Below are positions 43,179 to 52,321 of a stretch of 64,000 nucleotides of DNA, one piece after another. This DNA is from Ruegeria sp. PrR005 (lineage in GTDB: Bacteria > Pseudomonadota > Alphaproteobacteria > Rhodobacterales > Rhodobacteraceae). The notes below the pieces were generated by a model. The model ran no database searches, was not told the origin of the DNA, and saw only the letters and a list, made by a program, of their open reading frames with translations. Position 1 is the first letter of the stretch, and every line of letters starts with the position of its first letter. A program made the position numbers and the translations under genes. The stretch covers positions 62,001 to 126,000 of the forward strand of contig NZ_JAAGOX010000003.1 in NCBI RefSeq assembly GCF_010500245.1. The letters are read 5' to 3'.

Positions 43179-43615
43179 GTTCGCCGGAGCCTCATCGTCT
43201 CGTAGGTCAGGAGCGCGCCGGTGGCGCGATCGACCAAAACCGGGTCGACCTCGTGCCCGTCCGTGTGCGAGACGACGCGGATCGGCGGTGGCAGATCGCT
43301 GGGCAGGTTGTCGGTGGCCCAATCGACGAGCATCAGCATGACCGGGCCAAAGGCACGTCCCGCCGGGGTCAGCCGGTATTCATGCCTAAGGGGCCGCTCC
43401 TGATAGGGAGCGCGGTGCATCAGGCCCAGCGCCTCAAGCTTCTTGAGCCGTTCCGCCAAAAGGTGGCGGGTTATGCCAAGGCGGTCCTGAAACCCGTCGA
43501 ACCGGCGGGTACCCAGAAACGCCTCGCGCAGGATAAGCAGGGTCCAACGGTCGCCCACCACCGACATGGCGCGGGCGACCGGGCAGGAATCGTGATCGAG
43601 ATCGCTCCATTTCAT
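43175..43615 (-). CDS. HxlR-family transcriptional regulator
   Basis: A 146-residue winged-helix regulator. The N-terminus MKWSDLDHDSCPVARAMSVVGDRWTLLILREA carries the single conserved cysteine (Cys11) of HxlR proteins, often a thiol or redox sensor. ITRHLLAERLKKLEALGLMHR is the recognition region and YRLTPAGRAFGPVM the wing. It is divergent from an alpha/beta hydrolase gene with repeated GAACTTA half-sites between them and probably controls that gene and itself. Confidence 0.92.
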   Translation of the reverse strand: MKWSDLDHDSCPVARAMSVVGDRWTLLILREAFLGTRRFDGFQDRLGITRHLLAERLKKLEALGLMHRAPYQERPLRHEYRLTPAGRAFGPVMLMLVDWATDNLPSDLPPPIRVVSHTDGHEVDPVLVDRATGALLTYETMRLRRT

Positions 43616-43642
43616 GTCCGCAGACTTAGCACGAAATTTATG

Positions 43643-43693
43643 GGTTCCAAATAAGAACTTACTCAGGCACAGTGAGTTCTGTTTTGGAACTTA
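43643..43693. promoter_or_regulatory. Candidate HxlR operator region
   Basis: The divergent gap holds two direct GAACTTA copies (43655-43661 and 43687-43693) and an imperfect dyad in which GTTCCAAA on the left is mirrored by TTTGGAAC on the right. The centre contains ACTCA and TGAGT. HxlR proteins commonly bind such paired sites upstream of their divergent target. Confidence 0.5.
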
Positions 43694-43707
43694 TAAAGGA
43701 ATCAGGA

Positions 43708-44628
43708 ATGTCGATCACAGATCCGTCCGGCCCGCTTAACCGGCCCACCCATCCCGACCCTTTGGCAATACGGTTGACGAGGCTGGCCGCCGCCCTCGCG
43801 TCTCGCGGGGCTCCGGGGCTCTCGTCGTGGATCTTGGAGCGTCTGTTCACAACGCCGCGCCGGTATGCGGTTCCTGCGCACGAACGGGATTGGATGGCAG
43901 ACGCGCGGATCGATCATCTGGAACTGACGGGCGGCATGCGCATTCCGCTCTATCACTGGGGGTATGGCCCGACGGTGCTGCTGATCCATGGCATGAGTGG
44001 GCGCGGCAGTCAGATGGCGATCCTTGCGGCGCCCCTGGTCGCGGCAGGGTTCAGCGTCGTCACCTTTGATGCGCCCGGGCATGGCGCGGCGCCAGGCGGA
44101 CGGTTCTCGCTGCCCGAATATGCGCAGGTGGTCATGCATGTCGCGGGCCATCTGGGCCCTTTGGCCGGAGTTGTGGCACATTCCGTCGGCGCTGCGGCGG
44201 CGACACTGGCGCTGGGACAGGGGGCCAAGATCGGCCGCCTCGTCTATTTCGCGCCGCCCGAGGACATGTCGGACCACCTGTTCCGGCTTGCAGGGTTCCT
44301 GGGATTCTCGACGCGGGTCGCGGGCCGAACACAACATCGTCTGGAAACGCGGCTGGGGGTTCCGATGGAGGCGCTGCGCGGGCGCGACATCGCGCGGAGC
44401 CTGACGAACCCCCTGCTGGTTTTTCATGATCGCGGCGATGGCATCGTACCCTTCCGCGACGGAGCCACCTTGGCGCGCTACTGGCCCGGCGCCTGCCTGA
44501 TTGCGACCGAGGGCTTGGGCCATTCCCGGATCCTGCGCGACCCTGAGGCGCTGGACCGGACGGTTGACTTTCTGTCCGGGCGCCAGACCGGGCAGGATAC
44601 AGGCTGTGCGCAAGACGTGGCCGCCTAA
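43708..44628 (+). CDS. Alpha/beta-fold hydrolase
   Basis: A 306-residue serine-hydrolase-fold protein. The oxyanion strand is LLIHGMSGRGSQM near residue 94; the nucleophile elbow reads VAHSVGAAAA near residue 153 (G-x-S-x-G with Ala at the first position). The acid is in VFHDRGDGIVPF near residue 250 and the histidine in EGLGHSRIL near residue 279. The ATG at 43708 has AAAGGAATCAGGA upstream; a GTG at 43672 would reach into the operator. It is divergent from HxlR and probably its target. The substrate is unknown. Confidence 0.82.
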   Translation: MSITDPSGPLNRPTHPDPLAIRLTRLAAALASRGAPGLSSWILERLFTTPRRYAVPAHERDWMADARIDHLELTGGMRIPLYHWGYGPTVLLIHGMSGRGSQMAILAAPLVAAGFSVVTFDAPGHGAAPGGRFSLPEYAQVVMHVAGHLGPLAGVVAHSVGAAAATLALGQGAKIGRLVYFAPPEDMSDHLFRLAGFLGFSTRVAGRTQHRLETRLGVPMEALRGRDIARSLTNPLLVFHDRGDGIVPFRDGATLARYWPGACLIATEGLGHSRILRDPEALDRTVDFLSGRQTGQDTGCAQDVAA

Positions 44629-44710
44629 CCTTGGGCAAGCCGAAAAACTTGCCATGCCCGGTCCGGGCCAATAGCGTCATACCGGATTGTGTTATGCTTT
44701 TGGGGAAGCG

Positions 44711-46000
44711 ATGCGCGCCTGGCTACTGATATGTTTTGCGGTTGTCGTGGCGATTGTCTGGGCGATCTTTGCGCATCTGCATCCCCCCGACCGGATCGTG
44801 ATGGCCGCCGGGCCCGAAAATGGCGCCTATGCGCAGATTGCCGGGAAATACCAAGAGGTGCTGGCGCGGGACGGAATCCATCTGGAGATCGCCTATACCG
44901 CCGGTTCCGCCGAAAACGCCCGGCTGATGGCCGAGGGCAAGGTGGACGCCGCGCTGTTGCAGGGCGGCATTGCTGTACCGAGTGACACGGTCGAGGCGGT
45001 CGGCACGATTTTCTACGAACCCATGGTGTTTCTGATCCGGCGCGATGCACCGATCCAACGCAACCCGGCCAACTGGTCGGGGCTGCGGATCGCAAGCGGC
45101 ATGCCCGGATCCGGGACCGAGGCCGCGTTTCGCGATTTCGAGGCCGCGGTGGGTCTGCGCCACGACGCGAACACCCATGTGCAAATGCCCTATTCCGAAG
45201 CTGCCGGAGCGGTGTTGCGCAACGAAATCGACATCGCCATTTTCGTGGCCCCGGTCGATGCGCCCTATCTGATCGAGGCCTATGGCCACCTGTCGCTGGG
45301 TGTGCTGCCGCTGGATCATGTCGAGGCGATCTCGCGCCGGATGGAATACGCGGGCGTGGTAACGGTGCCCGCCGGCGGCATGTCGCTGGCGCCGGTTTTG
45401 CCGCCGGTGGCGCGCACGCTGGTCGCGCTGGAGGCCCGGCTGGCGGTACAGGAGGGGTTGCATCCGGCGCTGGTCAACCGGCTGGCCATGGCCGCGATCG
45501 AGCTGCATGGCGGCCGGGGAATCATCACCGATCCGGGCCGCTTCCCCTCGATCGAAGGCGCAGGGCTGGTGGTGAACAACACCGCGCGCCAGCTGATCCT
45601 CGAGGGCCCATCGACCTGGCATGATTGGCTGCCCTATTGGGTGGCGGCACAGATCAACCGGGTGCTGCTGCTGGTGCTGCCGTTCTTCTTCGTGGTGGTG
45701 CCGCTGCTGCGGCTGATACCCGCGGCCTATGCCTATGTGATGCGTTGGCGGGTCTGGCGCTATTACCCCGAAATCCGCCGCGTCGAGGAGGAATTGGTCA
45801 ACAATCCGTCGACGGATGACCTTTCGGACATGCAGGTGCGGCTGGCCGAAGTGGAGGACCGCCTGGCGGCGATGCGCCTGCCGACCGCCTATCGACAGAG
45901 CCAGTACGACGCCCGTCTGCATCTGGAACTGGTGCAGAACCGGCTGAGCGAAATCCGGCGGACGCGGTTGCAGGCGGAGCGGTCTAGTAACGCGCCTTGA
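44711..46000 (+). CDS. TAXI-family TRAP receptor, membrane-anchored
   Basis: A 429-residue TAXI-type solute-binding protein. Residues 3-22 form a hydrophobic signal or anchor. The binding domain runs from about 30 to 300 (MAAGPENGAYAQIAGKYQEVL, then GSGTEAAFRDFEAAVGL). Unlike soluble receptors, it has a second transmembrane stretch near residues 320-345 (RVLLLVLPFFFVVVPLLRLI) and a charged, coiled-coil-like C-terminus. No TAXI permease gene is adjacent, so it is an orphan receptor here. Its 3' end overlaps the convergent transporter gene by 17 bases. Confidence 0.85.
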   Translation: MRAWLLICFAVVVAIVWAIFAHLHPPDRIVMAAGPENGAYAQIAGKYQEVLARDGIHLEIAYTAGSAENARLMAEGKVDAALLQGGIAVPSDTVEAVGTIFYEPMVFLIRRDAPIQRNPANWSGLRIASGMPGSGTEAAFRDFEAAVGLRHDANTHVQMPYSEAAGAVLRNEIDIAIFVAPVDAPYLIEAYGHLSLGVLPLDHVEAISRRMEYAGVVTVPAGGMSLAPVLPPVARTLVALEARLAVQEGLHPALVNRLAMAAIELHGGRGIITDPGRFPSIEGAGLVVNNTARQLILEGPSTWHDWLPYWVAAQINRVLLLVLPFFFVVVPLLRLIPAAYAYVMRWRVWRYYPEIRRVEEELVNNPSTDDLSDMQVRLAEVEDRLAAMRLPTAYRQSQYDARLHLELVQNRLSEIRRTRLQAERSSNAP

Positions 46001-46964
46001 CCTCGGCCCGGGCGACCACGCGCGCCTTGGCTCGCTCGCGGAAGAACACGAACAGACCGGAGCCCGCGATCAGCGCCATACCCGCCCAGACCTCCCAATC
46101 GGGCAGTTCGTTCCAGATCAGCCAGCCCCAGAGCACGGCGAGCGGAAGGCCGACATATTCGAAGGGCGCAACCGTGGCGGCATCGGCCAGCCGATAGGCC
46201 TGCGCCAGGCAGTAGCCGATGACAGCAGAATTCAGGCCCAGGCCCAGCAGGTAGATCCAGTCGCCATCCCCCGGCCAGATCCAGGCGCGCAGCAGGAAAA
46301 TCAGGCTGGGGTCGCTGACCCCTTGGACATAATGCCCGTCGCCGGCGATCACATAGAACAAGGCCGACACCACGATGAACATCGCCTGGATATAGACCGC
46401 CAGAGCCGAGGCGCGAGTGGTCGCGCCCAACTTGCGCGTCATCAGCTGCAAAAGCGCGTAGGTGAGCGCCGAGACGACCGGGAGCAGCAGAACGAGACGG
46501 TTGACCTCCAGCGCGGCCGTCCCCTCCCACGGGCGCTGCATCAGGATCACGCCGCCAAAGCCAACAACCACGGCAGCCATCCGCATCGGCCCCACCCGTT
46601 CACCGAGGATCGGGATCGACAGCAGCGTGATGAAGAGCGGCGCGGCAAAGAACAGCGCTGTGGCGTCGGCCAGCGGCATCACCGCAAGCGCCACGAAATA
46701 AGTCATGTTGGACACCACCACCAAGAGGCCCCGCAGCAGGTGGAGGAAGGGTTGGCGGGTTTTCAGGATCGACAGACCACCTTCGGCCTGGACCAGAATC
46801 AGCGAGAACAGGATCCCCACACCCGAACGGACAAAGACGATCTGGTGCAGCGGGTAATCGCCCGACAGCTGCTTGATCAGCATGTCGTTGACCGAAATCG
46901 CCGTCATGCCCACCAGGACATAGACGATTCCGGCCGTAGCCATGGCTGCACTGGTTTGCTTCAT
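45984..46964 (-). CDS. DMT-superfamily transporter (EamA type)
   Basis: A 326-residue drug/metabolite transporter with ten predicted hydrophobic helices in two EamA repeats. The first repeat includes ISVNDMLIKQLSGDYPLHQIVFVRS and ADATALFFAAPLFITLLSIPILGERVG. The second includes ADAATVAPFEYVGLPLAVLWGWLIWNELPDW. Such proteins usually export amino acids or small metabolites. The ATG at 46964 begins the first helix; the longer frame adds a basic, non-hydrophobic 35-residue leader without a ribosome site. Confidence 0.87.
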   Translation of the reverse strand: MKQTSAAMATAGIVYVLVGMTAISVNDMLIKQLSGDYPLHQIVFVRSGVGILFSLILVQAEGGLSILKTRQPFLHLLRGLLVVVSNMTYFVALAVMPLADATALFFAAPLFITLLSIPILGERVGPMRMAAVVVGFGGVILMQRPWEGTAALEVNRLVLLLPVVSALTYALLQLMTRKLGATTRASALAVYIQAMFIVVSALFYVIAGDGHYVQGVSDPSLIFLLRAWIWPGDGDWIYLLGLGLNSAVIGYCLAQAYRLADAATVAPFEYVGLPLAVLWGWLIWNELPDWEVWAGMALIAGSGLFVFFRERAKARVVARAEVKARY

Positions 46965-47122
46965 CCGCCGCTTGATCCATCTGTGACAGGGCTCCGCCCT
47001 CAGGGGTATCACGGGAATGCCGGTGTGCAATTCCGTATTTCGATGGCGCCCCGTGTTGCTTGCGACCACAGAGGGGGCTAGGTCTGGATCAAACCTGGCC
47101 TTTGCGACAAGGAGTGCGCCCT

Positions 47123-47638
47123 ATGCAGATGAGCGATACCCGCGAAATCGCGGCAGACCCCGCCACCGTCTATGCCGCCCTGCTGGATCCGGCGGTGCTT
47201 CTGGCATGCGTGCCCGGCGCGCAGGAGGTGACCGGCAATCCCGAGGAGGGATACACCGCCACCGTCGTGCAAAAGGTTGGGCCGGTAAAGGCGACTTTCC
47301 AGGGAACTGTGACCATGTCGGACATGGTTCCGGGCGAGTCCCTGACTATCGCAGGCGAGGGAAAGGGGGGCGCGGCAGGCTTTGCCAAGGGCGGCGCCAG
47401 CGTGCGTTTCGCGCCTTCGGAGAGCGGCGGCACCTTGCTGAGCTATGATGTCGAGGCCCGGGTCGGCGGCAAGCTGGCGCAGCTGGGCAGCCGTCTGATC
47501 GACGGCTTTGCCAAGAAAATGGCCGACCAGTTCTTTGACACGCTGACAGCGCAATTCGCGCCACCGCCCACAGACGAGGACAAGGACTCGCCGGAGGAGA
47601 GGAAGGGCTGGCTGGGTCGGCTCACCGGACGCGACTGA
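47123..47638 (+). CDS. CoxG-like SRPBCC-family protein
   Basis: A 171-residue START/SRPBCC-fold protein related to the carbon-monoxide-dehydrogenase accessory subunit CoxG. The typical pattern is visible: AADPATVYAALLDPAVLLACVPGAQEV at residues 11-37, VVQKVGPVKATFQGTVTM, and GGKLAQLGSRLIDGFAKKMADQFFDTL near residue 115. In known systems CoxG-type proteins deliver or anchor molybdenum hydroxylases at the membrane. No Mo-hydroxylase gene is adjacent, so the partner is unknown. A charged tail replaces the usual C-terminal anchor. Confidence 0.85.
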   Translation: MQMSDTREIAADPATVYAALLDPAVLLACVPGAQEVTGNPEEGYTATVVQKVGPVKATFQGTVTMSDMVPGESLTIAGEGKGGAAGFAKGGASVRFAPSESGGTLLSYDVEARVGGKLAQLGSRLIDGFAKKMADQFFDTLTAQFAPPPTDEDKDSPEERKGWLGRLTGRD

Positions 47639-47717
47639 GGACGTGGCGGCGCGCAAATTCGGCCTGTTCCTGTCCACATCCAGCCTGTAGGTTCGCCGCG
47701 AGAACGGGATCAGGCGC

Positions 47718-48647
47718 ATGAACACCATACTTTCGATCCGGGACCTGCGGAAATCATATGCCGACGGGTTCGAGGCGCTGAAGGGCGTCACGCTGGATAT
47801 CCGCGAAGGCGAGATCCTGGCGCTGCTCGGCCCCAACGGCGCGGGCAAGACCACGCTGATCTCGACTGTCTGCGGTATCACAACGCCGAGCTCGGGCAGC
47901 GTTACTGTGGGGGGGCACGACATCCAGGCCGATTTCCGCGCCGCCCGCCGGATGATCGGGCTGGTGCCGCAGGAGATCGCGCTGGAACCGTTCGAGAAGG
48001 TGATGAACACCGTCCGTTTCTCGCGCGGGCTGTTCGGCAAACGCGCCGATGACGGCCGGATCGAGGAGGTGCTGCGCAAACTCTCGCTCTGGGACAAGCG
48101 CCGCAACGCGATCAAGGAACTGTCGGGCGGCATGAAACGCCGGGTGCTGATCGCCAAGGCGCTCGCGCATGATCCCCGTGTGTTGTTCCTGGACGAACCC
48201 ACCGCCGGGGTCGACGTGGAACTGCGCAAGGACATGTGGGACATCGTGGCCGAGCTGAAGGCCGCGGGCGTCACCATCATCCTGACCACCCATTACATCG
48301 AAGAGGCCGAGGCCATTGCCGACCGGATCGGCGTGATCAACAAGGGTGAGCTCTTGCTGGTCGAGGACAAGGCCAAGCTAATGGCACGGATGGGCAAGAA
48401 GCATCTGTCGGTGATGCTGTCACGCCCGATAACGGCCATTCCACCGGCGCTGGCCCGGCACAATCTGGAACTGAACGGGGCGGGTGACGAGCTGCTTTAC
48501 ACCTATGACACCCATGCCGACCGCACCGGCATCACCAAACTGCTCAACGACGTGGCTGAGGCCGGTCTGGTGCTGCGCGACGTGGCAACCCGGCAATCAA
48601 GTCTGGAAGAGATATTCGTCACCCTGGTAAAGGGAGAAACACCATGA
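47718..48647 (+). CDS. ABC-2 type exporter ATP-binding protein (YadG-like)
   Basis: A 309-residue single-domain ATPase. Walker A is [12 protein letters not shown] near residue 36, the signature [15 protein letters not shown] near residue 135 and Walker [13 protein letters not shown] near residue 155. The C-terminal 70 residues form a small extra domain. It overlaps the membrane gene that follows by 4 bases (ATGA). The pair resembles E. coli YadG/YadH exporters, whose substrate is unassigned. Confidence 0.9.
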   Translation: MNTILSIRDLRKSYADGFEALKGVTLDIREGEILALLGPNGAGKTTLISTVCGITTPSSGSVTVGGHDIQADFRAARRMIGLVPQEIALEPFEKVMNTVRFSRGLFGKRADDGRIEEVLRKLSLWDKRRNAIKELSGGMKRRVLIAKALAHDPRVLFLDEPTAGVDVELRKDMWDIVAELKAAGVTIILTTHYIEEAEAIADRIGVINKGELLLVEDKAKLMARMGKKHLSVMLSRPITAIPPALARHNLELNGAGDELLYTYDTHADRTGITKLLNDVAEAGLVLRDVATRQSSLEEIFVTLVKGETP

Positions 48648-49405
48648 ACTGGGCCGCCATTGCCGCCATTTACCGGTTCGAGATGGCCCGGTTCTTTCGC
48701 ACCCTGACACAGAGCTTCATTTCGCCGGTACTGAGCACCTCGCTCTATTTCGTGGTCTTCGGCACCGCTATCGGCAGCCGCATCCAAGAGATCGAGGGCG
48801 TCTCTTATGGCGCCTTCATCGTGCCGGGGCTTGTGATGCTGTCGGTGGTGATGCTGGCGATCTCGAACGCCTCCTTCGGCATCTATTTTCCGAAATTCCT
48901 GGGCACGATCTACGAGTTGCTGTCGGCGCCGGTGAATTTCATCGAAATCGTTATCGGTTATGTCGGCGCGGCGGCGACCAAGGCGCTATTCGTGGGCGTG
49001 GTGATCCTGGTGACCGCCAGTTTCTTTGTCGAGCTACGCATCGAGCACCCTCTGGCGATGGTGGCCTTTCTGGTTCTGACCTGCCTGAGCTTTTCGCTTC
49101 TGGGCTTCATCATCGGCATCTGGGCCAGCAATTTCGAACAGATGTCGCTGGTGCCGCAACTGGTGGTGACGCCGCTGATCTTTCTGGGCGGCACGTTCTA
49201 CAGCATCTCGATGCTGCCCCCGGTCTGGCAGACCATCACGCTGTTCAACCCGGTGGTCTACCTGATTTCAGGCTTCCGCTGGTCGTTCTACGGGCTGGCC
49301 GACGTCCCGGTCGCGCTGAGCCTTCTGGCGATCGCCGCCTTTACCGGCTTGTGCCTGGCGGTGATCGGCTGGATCTTCCGCACCGGCTGGCGCATCCGCA
49401 ACTGA
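48644..49405 (+). CDS. ABC-2 type exporter permease (YadH-like)
   Basis: A 253-residue membrane subunit with six hydrophobic helices. ABC-2 hallmarks are [25 protein letters not shown] near residue 15 and [34 protein letters not shown] near residue 182. Together with the ATPase it forms a homodimeric exporter, possibly of a lipid or envelope component. A weak hairpin (ATGCC-CAAAA-GGCAT, 49417-49431) follows and may end the transcript. Confidence 0.9.
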   Translation: MNWAAIAAIYRFEMARFFRTLTQSFISPVLSTSLYFVVFGTAIGSRIQEIEGVSYGAFIVPGLVMLSVVMLAISNASFGIYFPKFLGTIYELLSAPVNFIEIVIGYVGAAATKALFVGVVILVTASFFVELRIEHPLAMVAFLVLTCLSFSLLGFIIGIWASNFEQMSLVPQLVVTPLIFLGGTFYSISMLPPVWQTITLFNPVVYLISGFRWSFYGLADVPVALSLLAIAAFTGLCLAVIGWIFRTGWRIRN

Positions 49406-49416
49406 GACGCGGCAGG

Positions 49417-49431
49417 ATGCCCAAAAGGCAT
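49417..49431 (+). terminator. Weak hairpin after the ABC-2 operon
   Basis: Five-base arms ATGCC and GGCAT enclose a CAAAA loop 11 bases after the permease stop, followed by GCGTTTCC. The stem is short and the T-run poor, so it is a marginal terminator. The rest of the 191-base gap up to 49596 shows no gene. Confidence 0.35.
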
Positions 49432-49596
49432 GCGTTTCCTTCAGGTCGAAAAAACTCCCGCCGGAAGCATCGCGCGCAGAGCGATAGACAGGCCCGACCT
49501 TCAAGTCGTGCGATTGTGTGGGAAAATTGTTGCCGTGGCGTTTCTGTTCCCGTCCGCGTCTTGTTTGTCGGACAGTGGAGCTCTACATCGGCTGCC

Positions 49597-50394
49597 ATGA
49601 CACTCGCCCTGCCCTTTCTGAAAAAGCCGCCGCTGGTGGCCGTGGTTCGCCTGTCCGGTGCCATCGGCATGACCGGGCGCGGGTCGCTCAATGACACCTC
49701 GCTAGCCCCCGTGCTGGAACGCGCCTTTCGCAAGGGCAAACCGGCGGCCATTGCGCTCGAAATCAACTCGCCCGGCGGCTCACCGGTGCAAAGCTCGCTG
49801 ATCGGCGCGCGGATCCGGCGGCTGGCGGACGAGTTGGATGTGCCGGTCTATGCCTTTGTCGAGGATGTGGCCGCCTCGGGCGGATACTGGCTGGCCTGCG
49901 CCGCCGACGAGATCTGGGCCGACGACAGTTCGATCCTGGGATCCATCGGCGTCATTTCGGCCGGGTTCGGCGCGCATGTGTTCCTGGCCCGACAGGGGAT
50001 CGAACGGCGGGTCCACACGGCGGGAAAGTCGAAATCCATGCTCGACCCGTTCAGCCCGGAAAAGGACGAGGATATCGCCCGGCTTAAGGGCATCTTGGGT
50101 GACATTCACAAGAATTTCATCGACCACGTAAAGGCCCGGCGCGGGGCACGGCTGGATCTGTCCGAGGACCTGTTCACGGGCGAGATCTGGTTGGGCGCAC
50201 GGGCGCGCGATCTGGGGCTGATCGACGGGATCGGGCACCTGAAACCCAAGATGCAGGAACGGTATGGCGACAAGGTGCGGTTCCGCCGCTACGGAATGCG
50301 CCGTCCGGTCTGGTCGCGGTTCGGCCTGTCGTTGGCCGAAGACGCGCTGGGCGGCATAGAAGAGCGGGCCGCCTTCGCGCGGTTCGGCCTCTGA
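49597..50394 (+). CDS. S49-family peptidase (SppA-like)
   Basis: A 265-residue short SppA-type peptidase that would cleave signal peptides or small membrane peptides. The likely Ser-Lys dyad is Ser94 in VAASGGYW and Lys146 (or Lys144) in TAGKSKSMLDPF. NSPGGSPVQSSLI near residue 57 and SSILGSIGVI near residue 111 are hallmarks. No signal peptide or transmembrane helix is obvious, so it may be cytoplasmic or peripheral. The next gene starts one base after its stop. Confidence 0.9.
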   Translation: MTLALPFLKKPPLVAVVRLSGAIGMTGRGSLNDTSLAPVLERAFRKGKPAAIALEINSPGGSPVQSSLIGARIRRLADELDVPVYAFVEDVAASGGYWLACAADEIWADDSSILGSIGVISAGFGAHVFLARQGIERRVHTAGKSKSMLDPFSPEKDEDIARLKGILGDIHKNFIDHVKARRGARLDLSEDLFTGEIWLGARARDLGLIDGIGHLKPKMQERYGDKVRFRRYGMRRPVWSRFGLSLAEDALGGIEERAAFARFGL

Positions 50395-50395
50395 C

Positions 50396-50566
50396 ATGCT
50401 GGTCAAGATCGTCACCCTCTTTCTGGTCGCCATCGCGGTGCTTGCCATGTTCGGGCGGCTGCGGTTCCCCGGTGCGCGGCGGCTGAGCTCGGCAAAATGC
50501 CCGCGCTGCGGCCGCTACAGGATCGGCAAGGGTCCCTGCGCCTGCGGGCATGGAGGCCGCGCATGA
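50396..50566 (+). CDS. 56-residue membrane protein with zinc-ribbon-like cysteines
   Basis: A short reading frame, MLVKIVTLFLVAIAVLAMFG at the start, with one transmembrane helix (residues 3-20) and a basic linker (RLRFPGARRLSS). A C-terminal CPRCGRYRIGKGPCACGHGG carries Cys-x2-Cys and Cys-x-Cys-x2-His, a likely zinc ribbon. It begins one base after the S49 peptidase stop, and its stop overlaps the antiporter ATG by 4 bases (ATGA). Tight packing on both sides and the ordered motif argue that it is a real gene. Role unknown; a membrane-tethered metal-binding accessory is one option. Confidence 0.78.
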   Translation: MLVKIVTLFLVAIAVLAMFGRLRFPGARRLSSAKCPRCGRYRIGKGPCACGHGGRA

Positions 50567-51522
50567 TGGCATGGGTCCTGTCTGGACTGGGGCTGTTGAT
50601 CCTGCTTCTGGCCGGTGACGCGCTTGTACGGGGCGCGGTCAATCTCAGCCTGCGGCTGGGCGTGCCGGCGCTGATCGTCAGCCTGACGATCGTCGCCTTT
50701 GGAACCTCGGCGCCGGAACTGCTGATCTCGATCAAGGCGGTACAGGAAAACGCGCCCGGCATCGCGCTGGGCAATGTGGTGGGTTCGAACACCGCAAATA
50801 TCCTGCTGGTACTTGGTTTGCCCGCACTGCTGGCGACGCTGCACACCAGCGAGTGCGATACACGGCGCAACTATGTGCTGATGCTGCTCGCCTCGGTCCT
50901 GTTCATCGGGCTGGCGTTCTGCGGCACCTTCACGGTGACCAGCGGGATGATCCTGCTGGCGGGTCTGGGTCTGATGCTGGCCAATGCCTTTCGCGAGGCG
51001 CATGCCCATCGCAAGGCTTGTGGCGCCGCCTGCGCGGACGACGATCTGGAAGTTCTGGAAGAGGCTGACCCGAACATGCCCTGGTGGCGGATCGGCATGT
51101 TCCTAGCGCTGGGTCTTTTGGGCCTCCCGATGGGGGCGCATCTGCTGGTCGACAACGCTTCGGTCATCGCGCGCACCTATGGGGTCAGTGAAACGGTGAT
51201 CGGGCTGACGCTGGTGGCGCTGGGCACGTCCCTGCCGGAACTGGCAACCACGGTGATGGCCGCGCTGCGCCGCCAGGCCGATGTGGCGCTGGGCAACGTG
51301 ATCGGGTCGAACATGTTCAACCTGCTGGCGATCGTCGGTGTCGCCACGCTGTTCGGACCGATCCCGGTCGATCCTTCGTTTCTGGAATTCGACCTCTGGG
51401 TGATGCTGGCGGCCTCGTTGCTGCTGATCCCCTTCGTGTTCTTCAAGCTGGACATAAACCGGTTCTGGGGGGCGGTGCTGAGCGCCATGTACATCGGTTA
51501 CGTGGTGATCGTTCTGGTCTAG
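50563..51522 (+). CDS. CaCA-family sodium/calcium antiporter (YrbG-like)
   Basis: A 319-residue exchanger with about ten hydrophobic helices and the paired alpha-repeats of the family. The first repeat is TIVAFGTSAPELLISI with GNVVGSNTANILLVLG near residues 44-85. The second is TLVALGTSLPELATTV with GNVIGSNMFNLLAIVG near residues 217-260. An acidic loop (ADDDLEVLEEADP) separates the halves and could sense cation. The start overlaps the small zinc-ribbon gene by 4 bases. Confidence 0.92.
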   Translation: MMAWVLSGLGLLILLLAGDALVRGAVNLSLRLGVPALIVSLTIVAFGTSAPELLISIKAVQENAPGIALGNVVGSNTANILLVLGLPALLATLHTSECDTRRNYVLMLLASVLFIGLAFCGTFTVTSGMILLAGLGLMLANAFREAHAHRKACGAACADDDLEVLEEADPNMPWWRIGMFLALGLLGLPMGAHLLVDNASVIARTYGVSETVIGLTLVALGTSLPELATTVMAALRRQADVALGNVIGSNMFNLLAIVGVATLFGPIPVDPSFLEFDLWVMLAASLLLIPFVFFKLDINRFWGAVLSAMYIGYVVIVLV

Positions 51523-51541
51523 GCGGCGAGAGGAGAGCCAC

Positions 51542-52321
51542 ATGGCACGCGCGTTGGTAACCGGGGCCGGGCAACGGCTGGGCAAGGCGATGGCGCTCTA
51601 CCTGGCACAGCGCGGCTTTGATGTCGGTGTGCACTATGCCAGTTCCGAACACGATGCCGAGGCCGTTGCCGCCCAGATCCGGTCCATGGGCCGCGCGGCC
51701 GTTGCCCTGCCCGCCGACCTGCTGGACGAAGCCCAGACACAGGCACTGCTGCCCGAGGCGGCAGAGAGGCTGGGGGGCCCGATCACCTGCCTGGTCAACA
51801 ATGCCTCGATCTTTGAATATGACAGCCTGACCAGCGCCAGCCGGACCAGTTGGGACCGGCATATAGAAAGCAATCTGCGCGCGCCCTTCGTGCTGACACA
51901 GGCGATGGCGGCGCAGGGGTTGCAGCCCGTCGCGGACGACGCTGGCGAGCCGATGGCGACCGGGCTGATCATAAACATGATCGACATGCGGGTGCGCAAG
52001 CTGACGCCGGAGTTCATGACCTATACGCTGGCCAAGGCGGCGTTGTGGACCATGACCCAAACCAGCGCACAGGCGCTGACACCCGCGATCCGGGTCAACG
52101 CGATCGGCCCCGGCCCGACGCTGAAAGGTCATCGCCAGTCGCCCGAGCATTTCGCGGCGCAACGGGCGAACACAATCTCTGGGCGTGGATCAAACCCGCA
52201 GGATATTACCGCCGCTTTGGGCTATTTCCTCGACGCTCCCGCAGTCACGGGGCAGTTGCTTTGCGTCGATGGCGGGCAACACCTGGGATGGCGCACGCCC
52301 GATGTGATCGGGGTTGAATGA
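51542..52321 (+). CDS. SDR-family oxidoreductase, pteridine-reductase-like
   Basis: A 259-residue short-chain dehydrogenase with cofactor loop TGAGQRLG (7-14), the TGx3RxG form that is typical of pteridine reductases and FolM-like enzymes. VNNASIFEYDS follows near residue 82. The catalytic Tyr and Lys are in YTLAK near residue 160, and the end is VDGGQHLGW. A dihydromonapterin/dihydrofolate reductase activity is possible. A weak TGAGC/GCTCA hairpin overlaps its stop codon (52319-52335). Confidence 0.83.
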   Translation: MARALVTGAGQRLGKAMALYLAQRGFDVGVHYASSEHDAEAVAAQIRSMGRAAVALPADLLDEAQTQALLPEAAERLGGPITCLVNNASIFEYDSLTSASRTSWDRHIESNLRAPFVLTQAMAAQGLQPVADDAGEPMATGLIINMIDMRVRKLTPEFMTYTLAKAALWTMTQTSAQALTPAIRVNAIGPGPTLKGHRQSPEHFAAQRANTISGRGSNPQDITAALGYFLDAPAVTGQLLCVDGGQHLGWRTPDVIGVE

